64,000 nucleotides of DNA. Source: an uncultured Saprospiraceae bacterium. GTDB lineage: Bacteria > Bacteroidota > Bacteroidia > Chitinophagales > Saprospiraceae. A program made the position numbers and the translations under genes. Shown here in pieces: positions 31,396-43,200 of the stretch. Under the pieces are notes generated by a model. That model saw only the letters and a program-made list of their open reading frames with translations, did not search any database and had not been told where the DNA came from. The stretch's first letter is position 1, and the number at the start of each line of letters is the position of its first letter. The stretch covers positions 1 to 64,000 of the forward strand of contig CALLMH010000031.1 in NCBI GenBank assembly GCA_938007965.1, read 5' to 3'.

Positions 31396-31839
31396 TTAGA
31401 ATTTTAGTTCAGTTGGTTTTTGAGCTTGGTGAGGATGCTCAGCACCTTCATACAAGAATAGTTTTTTGATCATCGCTCTTCCTAGTTTTGTCTTAGGGAG
31501 CATTCCTCTTATTGCCATTTCCATGATTCTTAGAGGCTTCTTGTCCATGACTTCTTGAGCCGTAGTAGACTTTTGTCCTCCTGGGTAACCACTGTAAGTC
31601 AGGTATTTTTTATTTTCAAGTTTCGTACCTGTAAATCTTACCTTAGTAGCGTTTAAAACAATCACATGATCACCTGTGTCACAGTGTGGCGTGTAATTTG
31701 GCTTATGCTTACCTCTTAATACAGTAGCGATTTGAGACGCTAGTCTACCTACTGTCTGTCCTTCAGCATCCACCACTACCCACTTCTGATCTGCAGTAGC
31801 TTTGTTGGCTGATACCGTTTTATAACTTAGTGTATCCAC
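31396..31839 (-). CDS. rplM: 50S ribosomal protein L13
   Basis: L13 of the large subunit, an early assembly protein. The pattern WVVVDAEGQTVGRLAS, GKHKPNYTPHCDTGDHVIV and the central YSGYPGG and GMLPKTKLGRAM segments identify the family. 147 residues, with the Bacteroidota-type N-terminal extension MDTLSYKT. It is the first gene of the transcript rplM-rpsI-rpsB-tsf; a promoter match lies about 65 bases upstream. Confidence 0.97.
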   Translation of the reverse strand: MDTLSYKTVSANKATADQKWVVVDAEGQTVGRLASQIATVLRGKHKPNYTPHCDTGDHVIVLNATKVRFTGTKLENKKYLTYSGYPGGQKSTTAQEVMDKKPLRIMEMAIRGMLPKTKLGRAMIKKLFLYEGAEHPHQAQKPTELKF

Positions 31840-31904
31840 TTTATTAGGTATTATAATTATTAATAAATTTCTTCAAATATTCAGCTTAATTCTCTAAGCG
31901 GCTG

Positions 31905-31935
31905 CAAATGTATATTTTAATTAACTGATGTGCAA
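31905..31935 (-). promoter_or_regulatory. Bacteroidota-type promoter for rplM-rpsI-rpsB-tsf
   Basis: Read on the - strand, TTG (31935-31933) and TACATTTG (31912-31905) are separated by 20 bases, an exact fit to the TTG / TAnnTTTG promoter of Bacteroidota primary sigma factor. Transcription would start near 31898, leaving a leader of about 60 bases. Confidence 0.7.
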
Positions 31936-32515
31936 CCTTTTTGAGAGTTATTTTTAACTAGTGTCTTTATAACTTATTGATAAACAGTGTGAATTTCGCA
32001 CAATTAGTTTAGAGGCACTTCGGTTTGTAGTTATTTCTCACAGCTTTACTTGGAAAAGGAGCGCCTATGAGACTGGTTTCTTTGTTTTGAATGCAAAGCA
32101 AATTATAGCTTAATATCAATTAATTATATGCTTGTATTATGATTTATTATGACTCGTATATTTTCTTTTGTGGACTCTTCATATAATCGCATATTACATT
32201 GGACCTTCGTAATCTGTTTTTGACTCTGCTACATTTCTTGTATTTTCCCATATTCAAAATATCGACATGGTTTATGCACCCTTAATATTGTATTAAAGAA
32301 GCAGCGATATAAGCTAAATTTTTTAATTTCTGATGCATTAATAATATTGTGCCTTGCCGTTCACTTCTTGAAATTGACCGATCGTCGGATAATATTACAT
32401 CTTTACGTAAAAGGCTAATTTTCAGCTTGATTTTTCATGGCTTCACTACAATTTTCTAATTAATTTGTAGTACTTTTACTGTAACCTTATTAAAATATAA
32501 CAACAAAAAACCTAA
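31936..32515. other. Gene-free divergent intergenic region
   Basis: About 580 A+T-rich bases separate the ribosomal promoter from the first LytTR gene. I see no tRNA, no convincing ORF and no insertion sequence. Small symmetrical elements are present: a 6-bp hairpin around 31986-32000 and the palindrome TTTACGTAAA near 32402. Neither can be assigned a role from sequence alone. Confidence 0.5.
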
Positions 32516-32926
32516 ATGGAACACCTGCAGACCCCCCAAGTCTATGGTGCTACAAATCAAGTTTACAGGAGCGGCAGGAGGATACTTCGTGCCAGCGTTC
32601 CTGACTTGTTAGTACGCCATAAATTGAATTATCAAGCGATTTCTTCGGACTCTATTCTCTATTTCACAAAAAACGGGAACGCCGTTAAAATATACTGTAT
32701 AGATAAACGGAGTTATACGATTGATATTACGATAAGCCTACTCTGGCCCAAGCTTAATCATAGATCTTTATTCAGACGAATAAGTGAGCATCTTATTGTT
32801 AATTCCGAGCACATAGTATCCATTAATAGGAATGGACGTAAACTTATGTTTCTCAGGAATGGAGATGAAATAGCACTTGATGAGAATTTATTTTCTGAAA
32901 TAATAAATTCTGTGATAGTGTTGTAA
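32516..32926 (+). CDS. Small LytTR-like DNA-binding protein (divergent)
   Basis: 136 residues. The last 80 or so fit the LytTR fold: a strand ILYFTKNGNAVKIY, a helix-like region, then FRRISEHLIVNSEHIVSI, matching the LytTR pattern F.RIH.S.IVN...I, and a final GDEIALDENLF. There is no receiver domain and no membrane segment. The N-terminal 40 residues are unassigned. It is the first of three LytTR-like genes in a row on this strand, leading to the giant HYR-repeat gene, so it is probably a transcription regulator. It is the least conserved of the three and could also have lost DNA binding. Confidence 0.7.
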   Translation: MEHLQTPQVYGATNQVYRSGRRILRASVPDLLVRHKLNYQAISSDSILYFTKNGNAVKIYCIDKRSYTIDITISLLWPKLNHRSLFRRISEHLIVNSEHIVSINRNGRKLMFLRNGDEIALDENLFSEIINSVIVL

Positions 32927-32970
32927 CTCATTCGCGTAAGCAAATTAATTACAGCTTAAAATAATATTCT

Positions 32971-33306
32971 ATGATTAGGTATCCAGCAATTTGCCTTTTA
33001 CAAGGGCAAGACTATTTATTCGTATTCCCTTCTGAGATAACTCATGTCTTAGCTGAAGATGGGAAGGTAACAATTTTCATCAAGGACAAAGATTCTGTAC
33101 AGGTTTCAAAGAGTATGAAAGAAATAGAATCGTTACTCCCCGTGGAGATCTTTTTGAGGGTTCATCATTCTGCGATAATCAATCTTATGTATGTAGATAA
33201 ATATCATCCAGGAGAAAATAATACGATAGAGTTGATAGGGGGAAATCTAGTTCCGTTATCACGAAGACGTAAATCAGATTTTTTAGATAGGTTTACAAAA
33301 TTCTAA
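32971..33306 (+). CDS. Stand-alone LytTR domain transcription regulator, copy 1
   Basis: 111 residues, almost exactly one LytTR domain: a strand YLFVFPSEITHVLAE, TIFIKDKDSVQVSKSMKEIESLLP, then IFLRVHHSAIINLMYVDKY and the C-terminal VPLSRRRKSDFLDRF. The H-H-x-A-x-I-N-L segment corresponds to the RIHRSYIVNL motif of LytTR proteins. No receiver or sensor domain is fused, so the input signal must come otherwise (partner, abundance, or small molecule). It starts 44 bases after the previous gene and is closely similar to the next LytTR gene, pointing to a tandem duplication. Confidence 0.85.
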   Translation: MIRYPAICLLQGQDYLFVFPSEITHVLAEDGKVTIFIKDKDSVQVSKSMKEIESLLPVEIFLRVHHSAIINLMYVDKYHPGENNTIELIGGNLVPLSRRRKSDFLDRFTKF

Positions 33307-33397
33307 GATAATATACGCCTGATGTATACTTATACTTTTTATTAAATTGAGTTCCGATGGTATTATCTCATAGAAGTCGATTTTCTTTTAATTTTGT

Positions 33398-33426
33398 CCA
33401 GTTATAGACCGTACTGTACCACTTAG
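33398..33426 (+). promoter_or_regulatory. Putative LytTR binding site upstream of LytTR copy 2
   Basis: CCAGTTAT (33398-33405) and CCACTTAG (33419-33426) are direct repeats separated by 13 bases, with a 21-bp period. LytTR regulators bind two direct repeats with this two-turn spacing. A near-identical pair lies at 33899-33927. It sits 111 bases before the start of the following LytTR gene, which suggests autoregulation. Confidence 0.55.
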
Positions 33427-33537
33427 TATTATAATAGATAATTCATTATATGTAGTTGCGTAATTTGAGATTGGATTCAGTGAACTTGTGACGATGAGAT
33501 TTGCTGCCAATAACCATTTAAAACCAACCTATATATT

Positions 33538-33873
33538 ATGACAAAATTTCCTGGAATCTGCCTCAAAGTAGGCAGTGATTATCAATTCGTTTTTCCGTCA
33601 GAAATTATACATATTCACTCTGAAGGAAGCTATTCCGTTTTAACGATTACTGGAAACAAGCAGCTCGTCGTTTCCAAGAAACTCAAAGAGATAATAGCGC
33701 TATTGCCCACAGATATATTTGTAAGGGTGCATCATTGCTATGCTGTCAATCTTATGTATCTCCAGTCTTTTGAAAAGGGTGCTAACTCCCAATTAGTGCT
33801 TACAAATGGAGATGTAATTAAAATGTCTAGACGTAAAAAATCAGATTTTATGGAGCGTTTCACCTTGCTTTAG
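33538..33873 (+). CDS. Stand-alone LytTR domain transcription regulator, copy 2
   Basis: 111 residues, the same length as copy 1, and alignable along the whole chain: YQFVFPSEIIHIHSEG, LVVSKKLKEIIALLP, IFVRVHHCYAVNLMYLQSF and the identical-type ending MSRRKKSDFMERF. It is a bare DNA-binding domain without receiver. Putative LytTR sites lie 111 bases before it and 26 bases after its stop, the latter upstream of the 3116-residue repeat protein. I infer that it controls itself and that gene. Confidence 0.85.
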   Translation: MTKFPGICLKVGSDYQFVFPSEIIHIHSEGSYSVLTITGNKQLVVSKKLKEIIALLPTDIFVRVHHCYAVNLMYLQSFEKGANSQLVLTNGDVIKMSRRKKSDFMERFTLL

Positions 33874-33898
33874 ATGTCATTGATTTTAATTGATTTAA

Positions 33899-33927
33899 CC
33901 AGTTATGAAATTTTATTGACCAGTTAG
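33899..33927 (+). promoter_or_regulatory. Putative LytTR binding site upstream of the giant HYR-repeat gene
   Basis: CCAGTTAT (33899-33906) and CCAGTTAG (33920-33927) are direct repeats with a 13-base spacer and 21-bp period. The arms are the same as in the site at 33398-33426, including T at the end of the first arm and G at the end of the second, while the spacers differ. It lies about 280 bases before the start of the giant gene. Confidence 0.55.
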
Positions 33928-33976
33928 TGTAAGCGAGAAATTTATACATTTTTTCATTCTGATATTAGCGTAAGAA

Positions 33977-34111
33977 ACACCTATACCAAAGAACCTTAAA
34001 CGAGAAAACCTGAGTAATTTCCCCCTTTGGAGAAGAATTCTCCTTGCATAGCGCAATCAATCCCTCGGAAAAATACTCCAACCTCTTCATAAGTAACTTT
34101 TCTATAGGTGT
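33977..34111 (+). other. Long-range inverted repeat in the leader region of the giant HYR-repeat gene
   Basis: ACACCTATA at 33977-33985 and its exact complement TATAGGTGT at 34103-34111 bracket about 117 bases. Inside is an imperfect palindrome with GGAGAA/TTCTCC arms at 34029-34043. If transcribed, this could fold into a structured leader before the start at 34207; it could also be chance. No gene is seen in 33874-34206. Confidence 0.3.
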
Positions 34112-34206
34112 CACTCAATAACACCTTATCAATCAAATCTATGTAGCTGCTTAATATTAGCTAGTGCATAGAATTACTTAACCTTTTATTTAAAACCAAA
34201 ATAATC

Positions 34207-37200
34207 ATGAAAAGCAAACTTACTCTTTTCAAAAAATGGAAGATCTTATTCTTCTTCTTTACATTACTCTGTTGCTGGGAGGTTGACGCTGCCCACTTTA
34301 GAGGTGGAACTATATCTTGGAATTGTCTCGGTGGAAATCAAGTAGAATATACTATATCTACGCAGTGGGAAGGATCTTTTTCATTGGGCTCGACTGGATT
34401 TAGCTACAATTTTAATTATGGAGATGGGACATCTCAAAGTCTCGATGGTACAGTTAATTTTGTAAATGTATCTGAAAACTGGTTTAGTCAAGTTTTAGTA
34501 ATTACCAAAACTTATTCTTCACCAGGCCAGTATACATCGAGGATCTCGAGTTGCTGTAGAATCAATGGATTACCCAATGGTTGGAGTAGCGATAATTTTA
34601 TATTGCAGTCAACAGTCAATGCTGGACCTGGATGTAACGAAGCTCCTGCTTTGGCCTCTCCTGCATTTATAAATATCGCTCCTGGAAACAATCAAACTTG
34701 TTTTCAATTAAATGCAGTTGATCCTGAAAACGACCCTTTTTCATTTTCTATTACCAATGGTTTTGAATCTGGGCTTTTTCCAGATCCATCATCTTTATGG
34801 CCTAGTGGAACATTATCTCCATCTGGACTCATATGTGTAAATCCAACCACAATGCCTGGTGCTCCTGCTGGAGGATTTACCAACGGGCAATTGATTCCAT
34901 TTCCAGTAAAGGTTACTGACATTAATGGAAACGGTACTATACCTGGAGATATCATGTTGAGAGTTAGTACAGTGACAGGAACTCCGCCATCATGGGATTA
35001 TACAGTAACGCCAGCTGATGGAAGCACAATAAATTTTTTCGCCGGAGTGGCGGGAAGTATAGCTTTAGAAGCTGAGGATGTTGATGCGGGGAATACTATA
35101 GATATCAATCCATCAGGTGTGCCAGCAGGAGCAATATTTACTCCAGCACTACCTAACACTTCTAGTCCTAATTCGACTACATTAAGCTGGACACCTACAA
35201 TAGCTGATGTTGGTAGTCATCCGATTACACTTATTGCACAAGATGATGCAGGTTTACAGACTGCGACAAGTTTTACAATTATAGTGCAAAATTGTTCTGC
35301 TCCAGTAGCTTCATGTATGGACGTTACGGTAGGCGTAGACAATGTGGGTTTACTTACTTTAGATCCTAGTTCAGTTGATGATGGATCTACGGCAGATTGC
35401 GGCTTGCAGAGTATAGTTGTTAGTCCAAATTCATTCGATTGTACTGATGTAGGTAGTACGGTACCCGTTACACTTACTATAACTGATTCAAATGGTGATT
35501 CAGATAATTGCACTTCGAATGTGACAATTGCTGATTTAACTCCACCAACTCCATTGTGTGATCTGAGTGTAACGACGACCTTATCTGGAGTTACTGGTGA
35601 AGTTGATGTATTTGCATTTCAGATGGATGATGCATCTGTAGATAATTGTACGGCTTACGGCGATTTAGTTTTCTCATATTCAGGGACGGATATGAATGAT
35701 AACCTGCGAACATATGATTGTTCTGATGTTGGATTCAATAATGTAAGTATCTGGGTCTGGGATGAAGCCGGTAATGTCAGTGAAGAATGTTTTGCGATCC
35801 TACAGGTAATTGATAATACTGCGCCTATGTGCGAAACACAGGACATTACTGTTAGTCTCTCACATATGGGTTTTGCATCAATTGTTGTTTCAGACATTGA
35901 CGATGGGACTTCAGACTGGTGTGGAGTAGATACATTATATTTAAGTGATATGGATTTTGATTGTGATGATGTTGGTGTAAATGTAGTTACTTTGACAGCC
36001 GAAGATATTTATGGTAATGTTTCTACTTGTGATGCAAATGTAACTGTAGAGGACAATGGCCATTTACATATACATTGTCAAGATATAACTGTCCAACTGG
36101 ATGAATTAGGTGAAGTTACTATAGATCCACAAGATCTTGATGACGTTACAGATCCAGCATATGATAATTGTGGCGTTGCTGGATTTGCAGCATCGAAAAC
36201 ATCGTTTACTTGTGCCGATATTGGTACTCAGGTAGTTGTGATGACAGTTACTGATGTCAATGGAAATACGGCGAGTTGTAATTCTTCTGTAACTATAGAA
36301 GATAATGTACCACCAACTCCTACATGCAATAATATATCAGTACAGCTAGATGCATCTGGAAATGGAAGCATAACAGCTGATATTTTAGATGGAGGCAGTT
36401 TTGACGCATGTGGTATTGATGCTGCAGGATATAGTGCAACTCAGACAAGTTTTACATGTGCTGATCTAGGTGAAGTAACGGTCACGCTTACTGTAACAGA
36501 TACCAACGGAAACACCGCTACGTGTGATGCAACAGTAACCGTAGAAGATAATATTGCACCTATAATAAGCTGTCAAGATTTTGATATCTATCTAGATGTA
36601 AATGGATCTGCTACTGTCTCATCAACAATGGCAGATGGCGGAACTTTAGACAATTGTATGGTATCTAGCTTTACGGCAGGACCCGAAGAAGTTGGATGCG
36701 ATGCTACCGACTATTCTGAGTTTACACTTTTGGGTGATTATAATGGACACAGATACTATAAATCTACAAATCTATTTAACTTTAGTAACGCTGTTGCAGA
36801 TGCAATCGAGCATGGAGGTATGTTGGCGAGTATAGAGGATGCGTCAGAGAATGCGTTAGCTGCTTCTTTGGGTGGTTCTAGTTGGATAGGTTTCAACGAT
36901 ATCTTAGTAGAAGGAAGTTTCGTTTGGTATAGCGGAGAAGCCGTCACATATACTAGCTGGTTTGGAGGAGAACCCAATAATCTAGGAAATGAAGATGGAA
37001 CGATAATTAACTTCGGAGGATCGGGATTATGGAACGATGTTCCTGTGAATCTCACATACACTTACATATTAGAAACAGCAATTCCTGCAGTTGATGAAGT
37101 GTCAGTAGTTTTAGTAGCAGAAGATCAAAGTGGAAATACAGCCTCTTGCTTAGCGATTGCTACAGTTATAGATACGATATCTCCGGATGCAGTCTGTCAA

Positions 37201-40200
37201 GATATTACTGTACAGTTGGATGGGACTGGAAATGCTACCATTACAGCAGAAGAAGTAGACAATGGAAGTAATGATGCTTGCGGTGTAGCAAGCTTATCGA
37301 TTGATGATGACGCTTTCGATTGTGATGATGTGGGGGCCAATGATATAGTATTGACCGTCACAGATGTTAATGGTAATATATCAACATGCTTATCTACAGT
37401 CACAATAGAAGATAGTGTGGATCCAATAGCAACGTGCCAAGATATCACAATCCAATTGGACGTCGATGGTCTTGCCTCAATATCTGGTTTGGATGTAGAT
37501 AATGAGAGTAATGATGCATGTGGTATAGATACTATGTTTGTAGATATACCTGAATTTACCTGTGCTGAAGTAGGCGCTAATACGGTAACACTCACAGTAG
37601 TAGATAACAATGGAAACGAAGCTATTTGTATTTCTACGGTAACAGTAGAAGATAATGTAGATCCTGACTGTTCGGCAATGGACATTACCATAGTATTGGA
37701 TGCACTCGGAAACTACACAGTAGAAGCTACAGATATAGATGATGGTAGCTTCGATGCATGTGGTATTGCTACATATGAGATTCGTAGACAATTCACTGAC
37801 TTCTTCGGTAATACATTCTTTGGAGGATGGAATTCAGACGCAGAGTTTAGTTGTGATGACGTTGGAGATATTAATGTTCAACTCAGGATAACAGATAATA
37901 ATAATAATAATGAATCAGTGTGTGATGCAGTAATCACTATAAACGATGAGACATCACCATTCATGAACTGTCAAGATAATATCACAGTATCGCTTAACTC
38001 TGACGGAGAAGGAGCGCTTGTAGGTATAAACCTTTTGGCATGGTGGGGAATTTTTGATGCATGTGGGATAGATCAAATTCTAGTAGATGGAGTTCCGATA
38101 AAACTATACTCTTGTGCTGATCTTGGTACTCAGAGTGTAGTAGTTACTTCTATTGACAATAATGGAAATCAAACACAATGTACTGTAGATATCGAAATAA
38201 GAGATGAAGAAAATCCTGAATGCGAAACTATGGATATTACTATCTACCTGGATGAAACTGGTGTTGCATCTATCGATAGTAACGCCGTAGATGGCGGGTC
38301 TTCTGATAACTGTTCGATCGCGAGTATTACACTTGATAATCAGGACTTTGATTGTACGATGATAGATGAAAATACAGTGACGATGACCGTAACTGATCAA
38401 AGTGGAAATGCTTCTACTTGTGATGCTATAGTTACAGTATTGGACACCATATCACCTGTGTGTGCAACAATGGATATCATAGTCCAGCTTGATGCTGACG
38501 GTGTGGCTTCCATAGACTCGAATGCAGTAGATAATGCAAGTTCAGATGCTTGTGGAATCGCTTTCATTACATTAGATGATCAAGACTTTACATGTGCAGA
38601 TATAGGATCTCCCGTCATAGTTACTCAGACAGTGACAGATGTAAACGGAAATGTATCTACATGTACAGCTGCAGTGACTGTAGAAGATAATGTCGCTCCA
38701 CAAGCATTGTGTCATAATGCTGTCGTAATGCTTGACGCTGCAGGAAATGGAACTTTAGATCCTTTAGATCTCGATAATGGTAGCAATGATGCATGCGGTA
38801 TAGCATCTATTACTGCTTCTCAGACATCATTTGATTGTTCTGAAGTAGGAGTTAATATAATCACTCTTACAGTAGAGGACGCAAATGGAAATGTATCTAC
38901 ATGTTCAGATACTGTAACGGTAGTAGACAATGTATTGCCAGTAGCAATGTGCCAAGATGTGACGATCCAGTTAGATGCATCAGGATCTGCAATAGTAGTA
39001 CCTAGCGATATTGATAATGGTAGTTTTGATGTCTGTGGTATTGCAGAATTATGTGTCGGTAAGGGTGTAGAAACATCTTCATTGGCTGGTACAATATCCG
39101 ATTCTGATCCGACTTTCTTAATTGATGATCTTGCACCATCGAATGCTTGTATTTTTAATACAGCTATATTTAATGGATGTTGTGATATCCAAGAAGGTCT
39201 TCATCATTTTGATCAGCAAAGATTTACAATTTCAGCACCAGATACCTATACGTTTACATTTAATAGTACTGATGGAGATTTTATCGGTGTTATTTATGAT
39301 AGCGAATTTAACCCTTTAGATTTCTGCCAAAACATTATTTATGGAGATGATGATTCAGGAACTGGACTTGATCCGCTTATTGTAATTACTCTGACTATGG
39401 CTCCAGGAGACTATGTCTTGATGACATCTACTTGGGATACACCTACCACAGTGGATATTGACTATACTTGGGATGTTAGTAGTGTAGCAGGAGGAACAGT
39501 ATCTGCTTTCGAATGTGCACCAGCATTAGAGTATGATTGTTCTGAAATCGGTGACAATACGGTCACTCTATGTGTGACGGATCTAAATGGGAATGTTTCT
39601 TATTGCTCATCAACTGTAACAGTAGAGGATAACGTAGCTCCAGACGCTATGTGTATGGATATTACTGTCCAACTATTAGCTGATGGAACGGCATCTATAG
39701 ATTCGAACGCTGTAGATGGAGGAAGTACTGATGCTTGCGGAATCGCTTCTATTACACTAGACAATCAAGACTTTACATGTGAAGATGTAGGATCAGCAAT
39801 CACAGTTACGCAGACAGTAACAGACGTGAATGGAAATTCATCTGTATGTACGGCCATGGTTACAGTAGAAGACAATGTAGCTCCAGACGCTATGTGTATG
39901 AATATTACTGTCCAGTTGGATAGCGACGGAGTAGCAACTATCGACTCTAACGCTGTAGATAATGGTAGCACTGACGTGTGTGGTATAGCCTCTTTCTCGA
40001 CAGATATTACAACTTTCGGCTGTGCTGATGTAGGAGATGTCGATGTAGTATTGACGGTGACCGACCTAAGTGGTAATTCATCTACTTGTGATGCGGTAGT
40101 TACGGTAGAAGACAATGTCGATCCGATTGCTATATGTCAAGACATAACTGTACAGTTAGATTTCAACGGAGATGTTACTGTTACTGGAGATATGATAGAT

Positions 40201-43200
40201 GGTGGAAGTACTGATGCATGTGGTATAGCTTCGCTCGCTGCAGGCGCTGGATCGACAGATTTCGACTGTAGTAATGTAGGAGCTAATACAGTAGTCCTTA
40301 CAGTAACAGATGTACATGGTAATGAAGACACTTGCGAAGCTACGGTAACCGTAGAAGATAATGTAGCTCCTCTTGTAAACTGTGTGAACAATGTCGAAGT
40401 ACCTCTCAATACAAACGGTATCGGTTTCGTAACTAAAGAAGAAGTTACTGGAGCTACGTTTGACGCTTGTGGAGTAGTTGATACATTTATAATCAGAAAT
40501 GATGAAGCATCTCACCCAGACTTCGGCATTGAAAATGAACAGTTGTTCTTCTCTTGCGATGATCTTGGTCTTGTAGATGTAATCATAAGAGTGTACGACA
40601 CTAATGGAAACGTAGAAGAATGCCTTACTGCTGTAAATGTAAAAGATGATATCCTTCCAACTATGGAATGCACATCAACTGTTATTTACTTAGACGCTAG
40701 TGGTGTGGCAGCTCTTGATTCTAATGCGCTAGATGATGGCAGTTACGACAATTGCGCTATTATAGAATTCAGCGTGAGTCAGTCTGATTTTGATTGCTCT
40801 CATTTGGGTATGAACTTGATAACAATGACTGCAGAAGATCAAAGTGGAAACTCTAGCTCATGTAGCAATGGTGTAATGGTACTCGATACTGTCGCTCCAG
40901 TAGCGATGTGTAAAGATATTACTGTCACTCTTGATGCGCTGGGCGTTGCATCTATTACAGGCGATATGCTTGATGATGGAAGTACAGATGCTTGTGGTTC
41001 ATTGACATTTAGTGCTGATATTACTTCATTTGGATGTGAAGACGTAGGTGATAATACAGTAACTATGTCTGTGTCAGACGGTAGTAGCAATGTCTCTACA
41101 TGTACTTCCACAGTAACGGTAGAAGATATGGTTGCTCCGGATTGTCAGACTCAAGATATCACAGTACAGTTAGATGCTACAGGTAATGTAGCAATCACAG
41201 CGGCTGATGTGGATAATGGAAGTACTGATGCTTGTGGAATCGCTTCGATGAGCGTATCTCCTGATGCATTTACATGTGCAGAAGCTGGAGCGAATACAGT
41301 GACATTGACGCTTACAGATGTGAATGGAAATGTCTCGACATGTACAGCGGAAGTAACGGTAGTAGATATGGTTGCTCCTATGGCAATGTGTAAGAACATT
41401 ACATTAGAATTAGGTGCTGATGGAACAGCTTCGATAGACAGTAATGCTGTAGATAACGGAAGCACTGATGCTTGCGGCATTGCATCATTCAGTACAGACC
41501 ATACAACATTTGACTGTTCTCATCTAGGTGAAAACACAGTAGAGATGACGGTCGTGGATAATCATGGAAATGAATCGTCGTGTACAGCTACAGTAACTGT
41601 AGTGGATGTGACTGGGCCAGCACTTACTTGTCCAGCGGATATAACTGTGAATACATTACCTTCTGATTGTAATCAGAATGTGATCATGCCTACTTTATTC
41701 CCGACGGATGTTTGTACAGGTTCCGCTACTTATGAGTATGTATCTGTTAATATTACATTTATAGAGACAGGAATAGACACCTTTGCTTTATTCCCAGTGG
41801 GAGATACAGAAGTAACTGTAATCGCAACGGATGGATTTGGCAACACTAGCGAATGCTCATTCAATATAACTGTCATAGATAATATCGATCCTGTTATTAC
41901 GGGTTGTGACGATATTGGAAATATTATAGTAGATGGTGACATAACTCAATGTGGTGCAAATGTTTCTTGGGATGAGACCTTGATCAATGCGAATGATAAT
42001 TGTAGCGGACAAGGATCAGGAGTAGCGATAACTAGTGATCATGCTTCAGGAGATTTATTCCCAGTAGGTACGACTACTGTGACGTATACGGCAACAGATG
42101 ATTCTGGTAACACAGCAACTTGCTCGTTCGATGTTACTGTAAATCCAAATGTACCATTTGCTGACTTTACATTCTTTGATGCAAGTCTTTCTGTTTCGTT
42201 TACTAATGCAAGCACAAATGCTTCATCATATGCCTGGGACTTTGGAGATGGTAATACCTCTGCAGCAACAAACCCAACACATATTTATGCGGCGGCAGGT
42301 ACGTATACCGTGTGCTTGACTTCTTCTGATGTATGTGGAAATGAGGATACATACTGTGAGGATGTAACTGTAGCGGATAGTGGTAATCTATGTATAGATG
42401 AAATCACGATGGAGGAAGGATGGAACTTAATTTCATTCGATGTTGATCCAGCGGATAGTTCTATTGGAAGTGTCTTCGGTTCTTCATTAGGAACTACCAT
42501 CAATTATATCTCAAGTTATGACAATGGCGCAATGATCTATGATCCGTCTGCACCAATACCGGCATTGAATACACTGCAGAATATCGCTCCTGGATTTGGA
42601 TACTGGGTGTTATGTAATGCTGATGTAACGATTGTAGCTTCTGGAACATGCATTGATCCTTCGTTCAAGAAAGATCTTGACTTTGGATGGAATCTTGTAA
42701 GTTTCATACCTCAAGCACCTGAATCACCATCATTACACCTTGATGATTTGATTACTCCTGGTATCCTTGAATTTGCAACTACATACTCACCGACTACGAG
42801 TACTCTGATATTTGATCCTACGGCTCCACTTCCATTCCTTAATACTTTACAGACAATGGAAAATGGATGGGGATATTGGATTAAAGTAAATGCTCCAGTT
42901 TCTGGTTCTGATTGGTTTGGTAAAACCGAAGATGAATCATCAACAAGAAGTGGTAATACTGATGAATGGGGTAATGCAAAAACATCTGCATATGACTTCA
43001 TCAATGGTACCATCTCTGGAGCTGAGAATGGAGATTTGATCGATGTGGTAAATCAGGACGGCGAATTAGTGATCCAATTAGAAGTGGTGGCTGATCAGTA
43101 TCTGATGACTACTCCTCTTTATGCGGACGATCCGAATACTACTGAAGAGATCGATGGATTGATCAATGGTGAAGAATTAAACTTCGTATTCAATGGTTCT

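Noticed and set aside
31840-32515. tRNA or small RNA gene in the largest gene-free stretch
   Set aside because: No T-loop motif, no acceptor stem, and no strong hairpin with T-run found by eye. A covariance-model search would be needed to exclude small RNAs.
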